This document shows positions 5,708 through 6,475 of a stretch of 6,475 bases of DNA, piece after piece. The translations under genes were made by a program, and so were the position numbers. The notes under the pieces are model-generated. The model was not told the origin of the DNA. It saw nothing but the letters and a program-made list of their open reading frames with translations, and ran no database searches. Positions within the stretch are counted from its first letter, which is position 1, and every line of letters begins with the position of its first letter. This DNA comes from an uncultured Helcococcus sp. (GTDB taxonomy: Bacteria; Bacillota; Clostridia; Tissierellales; Peptoniphilaceae). The stretch covers positions 1-6,475 of the forward strand of contig NZ_CAMPYN010000059.1 of NCBI RefSeq assembly GCF_946998255.1, in the 5' to 3' direction.

Positions 5708-6475
5708 TTAAAGTTCAAATTCCGATTTTGTCTCTTTAGTCATCAATTCTTTAATCGCCTTGTTAAAGTCCATATTTTCATATAGAATCTTGTAAATAAC
5801 ATTGGTAATTGGCATGTAAATATTTTTTTCTCTAGAAATATTATATAGGGCCTTGGCAGTTGGTATACCTTCTACAACCATTCCTATATCATTTTCCAAT
5901 GAGCCTATAGTGTGCCCCTGACCAATTAATTCACCAGCCTTTCTATTTCTAGAATGCTTAGAATTGGCTGTAACCATCAAATCTCCAAGTCCCGCAAGCC
6001 CATAAAGGGTATTTCTATTTCCACCCATAGCTACACAAAATCTTGTCATTTCATGGATACCTCTGGTTAAAATAGCCGCCTTTGAATTGTCTCCAAATTC
6101 AACACCATCTAAGATACCTGCTCCAATAGCTAAAACATTTTTAACAGCTCCACCATATTCAGTACCGATTAAATCATCATTGGTATAGATCCTTAGAGTT
6201 TCACTGTTTAGCAAGTCTTGAATTTCACAAGATAAGTCATGGTCTAAACTTGCACACACTAAGGATGTAGGTACAGCTTTTATGACTTCTTCAGCATGGG
6301 ATGGACCAGACAAACTTACAAATTTAACCTTAGGTAAAAACTCTGCAAATATTTCAGAAATTCTCTTATTTGTAGAAACTTCAATCCCCTTTGACAGGTT
6401 TATAATAACTGAATCGTCATTGAAATATTCATGGTTTTCTTCAAGCATTTTTCTAATAGCTTGGGTTGGAATTGC
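5708..6475 (-). CDS. gpsA: NAD(P)H-dependent glycerol-3-phosphate dehydrogenase, C-terminal part (cut by right window edge)
   Basis: GpsA reduces dihydroxyacetone phosphate to sn-glycerol 3-phosphate, the backbone for phospholipid synthesis. The frame is open to the right edge and begins AIPTQAIRKML, matching the 'vPsqa.r' motif internal to the family. About 255 residues are visible; roughly the first 70-80, with the NAD-binding GxGxxG loop, are missing. The ATG at 6448 is therefore an internal Met, not the start. Visible motifs are LSKGIE, LSGPSHAEEV, GTEYGGAVKNVLAIGAG with the conserved catalytic Lys, GLAGLGDLMVT, NRKAGELIGQG, and MVVEGIPTAKA. The end LMTKETKSEFEL matches the usual C-terminus. 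It is followed after one base by the HlyD-like gene, so the two are very likely cotranscribed. Confidence 0.97.
   Translation of the reverse strand, partial: AIPTQAIRKMLEENHEYFNDDSVIINLSKGIEVSTNKRISEIFAEFLPKVKFVSLSGPSHAEEVIKAVPTSLVCASLDHDLSCEIQDLLNSETLRIYTNDDLIGTEYGGAVKNVLAIGAGILDGVEFGDNSKAAILTRGIHEMTRFCVAMGGNRNTLYGLAGLGDLMVTANSKHSRNRKAGELIGQGHTIGSLENDIGMVVEGIPTAKALYNISREKNIYMPITNVIYKILYENMDFNKAIKELMTKETKSEFEL

Noticed and set aside
5716..5718. TTG as the start of the HlyD-like gene
   Set aside because: It has no well-placed ribosome binding site; the ATG at 5704-5706, one base after the gpsA stop, gives the typical basic N-terminus before the membrane segment.
5154..5785. Plus-strand open frames opposite the HlyD-like gene and the gpsA end
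   Set aside because: They are antisense shadows. The apparent membrane-like segment in 5558-5785 is the complement of the Ile-rich transmembrane codons.
6446..6448. ATG as the start codon of gpsA
   Set aside because: The frame stays open upstream and encodes AIPTQAIRK, an internal conserved motif, so the true start is outside the window.

Overview
The window looks like chromosomal core DNA from a low-GC Firmicute, most likely an anaerobic Gram-positive coccus of the Peptoniphilaceae (Anaerococcus, Peptoniphilus or Finegoldia type). The grounds are the strong A+T bias, AGGAGG-like ribosome binding sites, SepF (a Gram-positive division protein), and a clostridial pairing of sepF with an HlyD-like membrane protein. 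The genus is an inference from gene content and protein style only. I saw no mobile element, CRISPR array, rRNA or tRNA.

Every supported gene lies on the minus strand, so transcription runs from high to low coordinates. In that order: the 3' part of gpsA (glycerol-3-phosphate dehydrogenase, cut by the right edge), a single-pass HlyD-like envelope protein, sepF (FtsZ anchoring), a stem-loop terminator, lspA (lipoprotein signal peptidase), ung (uracil-DNA glycosylase), an RluA/RluD-type pseudouridine synthase, a divergent YifB/ComM AAA+ ATPase, and the 5' part of an aldehyde dehydrogenase cut by the left edge.

The genes fall into two tight groups. Right of the hairpin, gpsA and the HlyD-like gene are one base apart and sepF follows after about 60 A+T-rich bases. 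The theme is envelope synthesis and division: phospholipid precursor, membrane-anchored adaptor, Z-ring anchor. Left of the hairpin, lspA-ung-rluD-comM form a compact operon with overlaps of 8 and 13 bases and one 5-base gap, which suggests translational coupling. The aldehyde dehydrogenase follows after 65 bases and may have its own promoter.

Three start codons needed a decision. For ung and the HlyD-like gene, an internal ATG is preferred over an upstream TTG. For rluD, a TTG is accepted because a ribosome binding site precedes it and no ATG is nearby. The points most worth a second look are the degenerate YifB/ComM, the Tyr in place of His in the Ung GQDPYH loop, the hairpin pressed against the lspA ribosome binding site, and the HlyD-like gene in a division locus without a visible transporter. 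I see no convincing wholly new system here.
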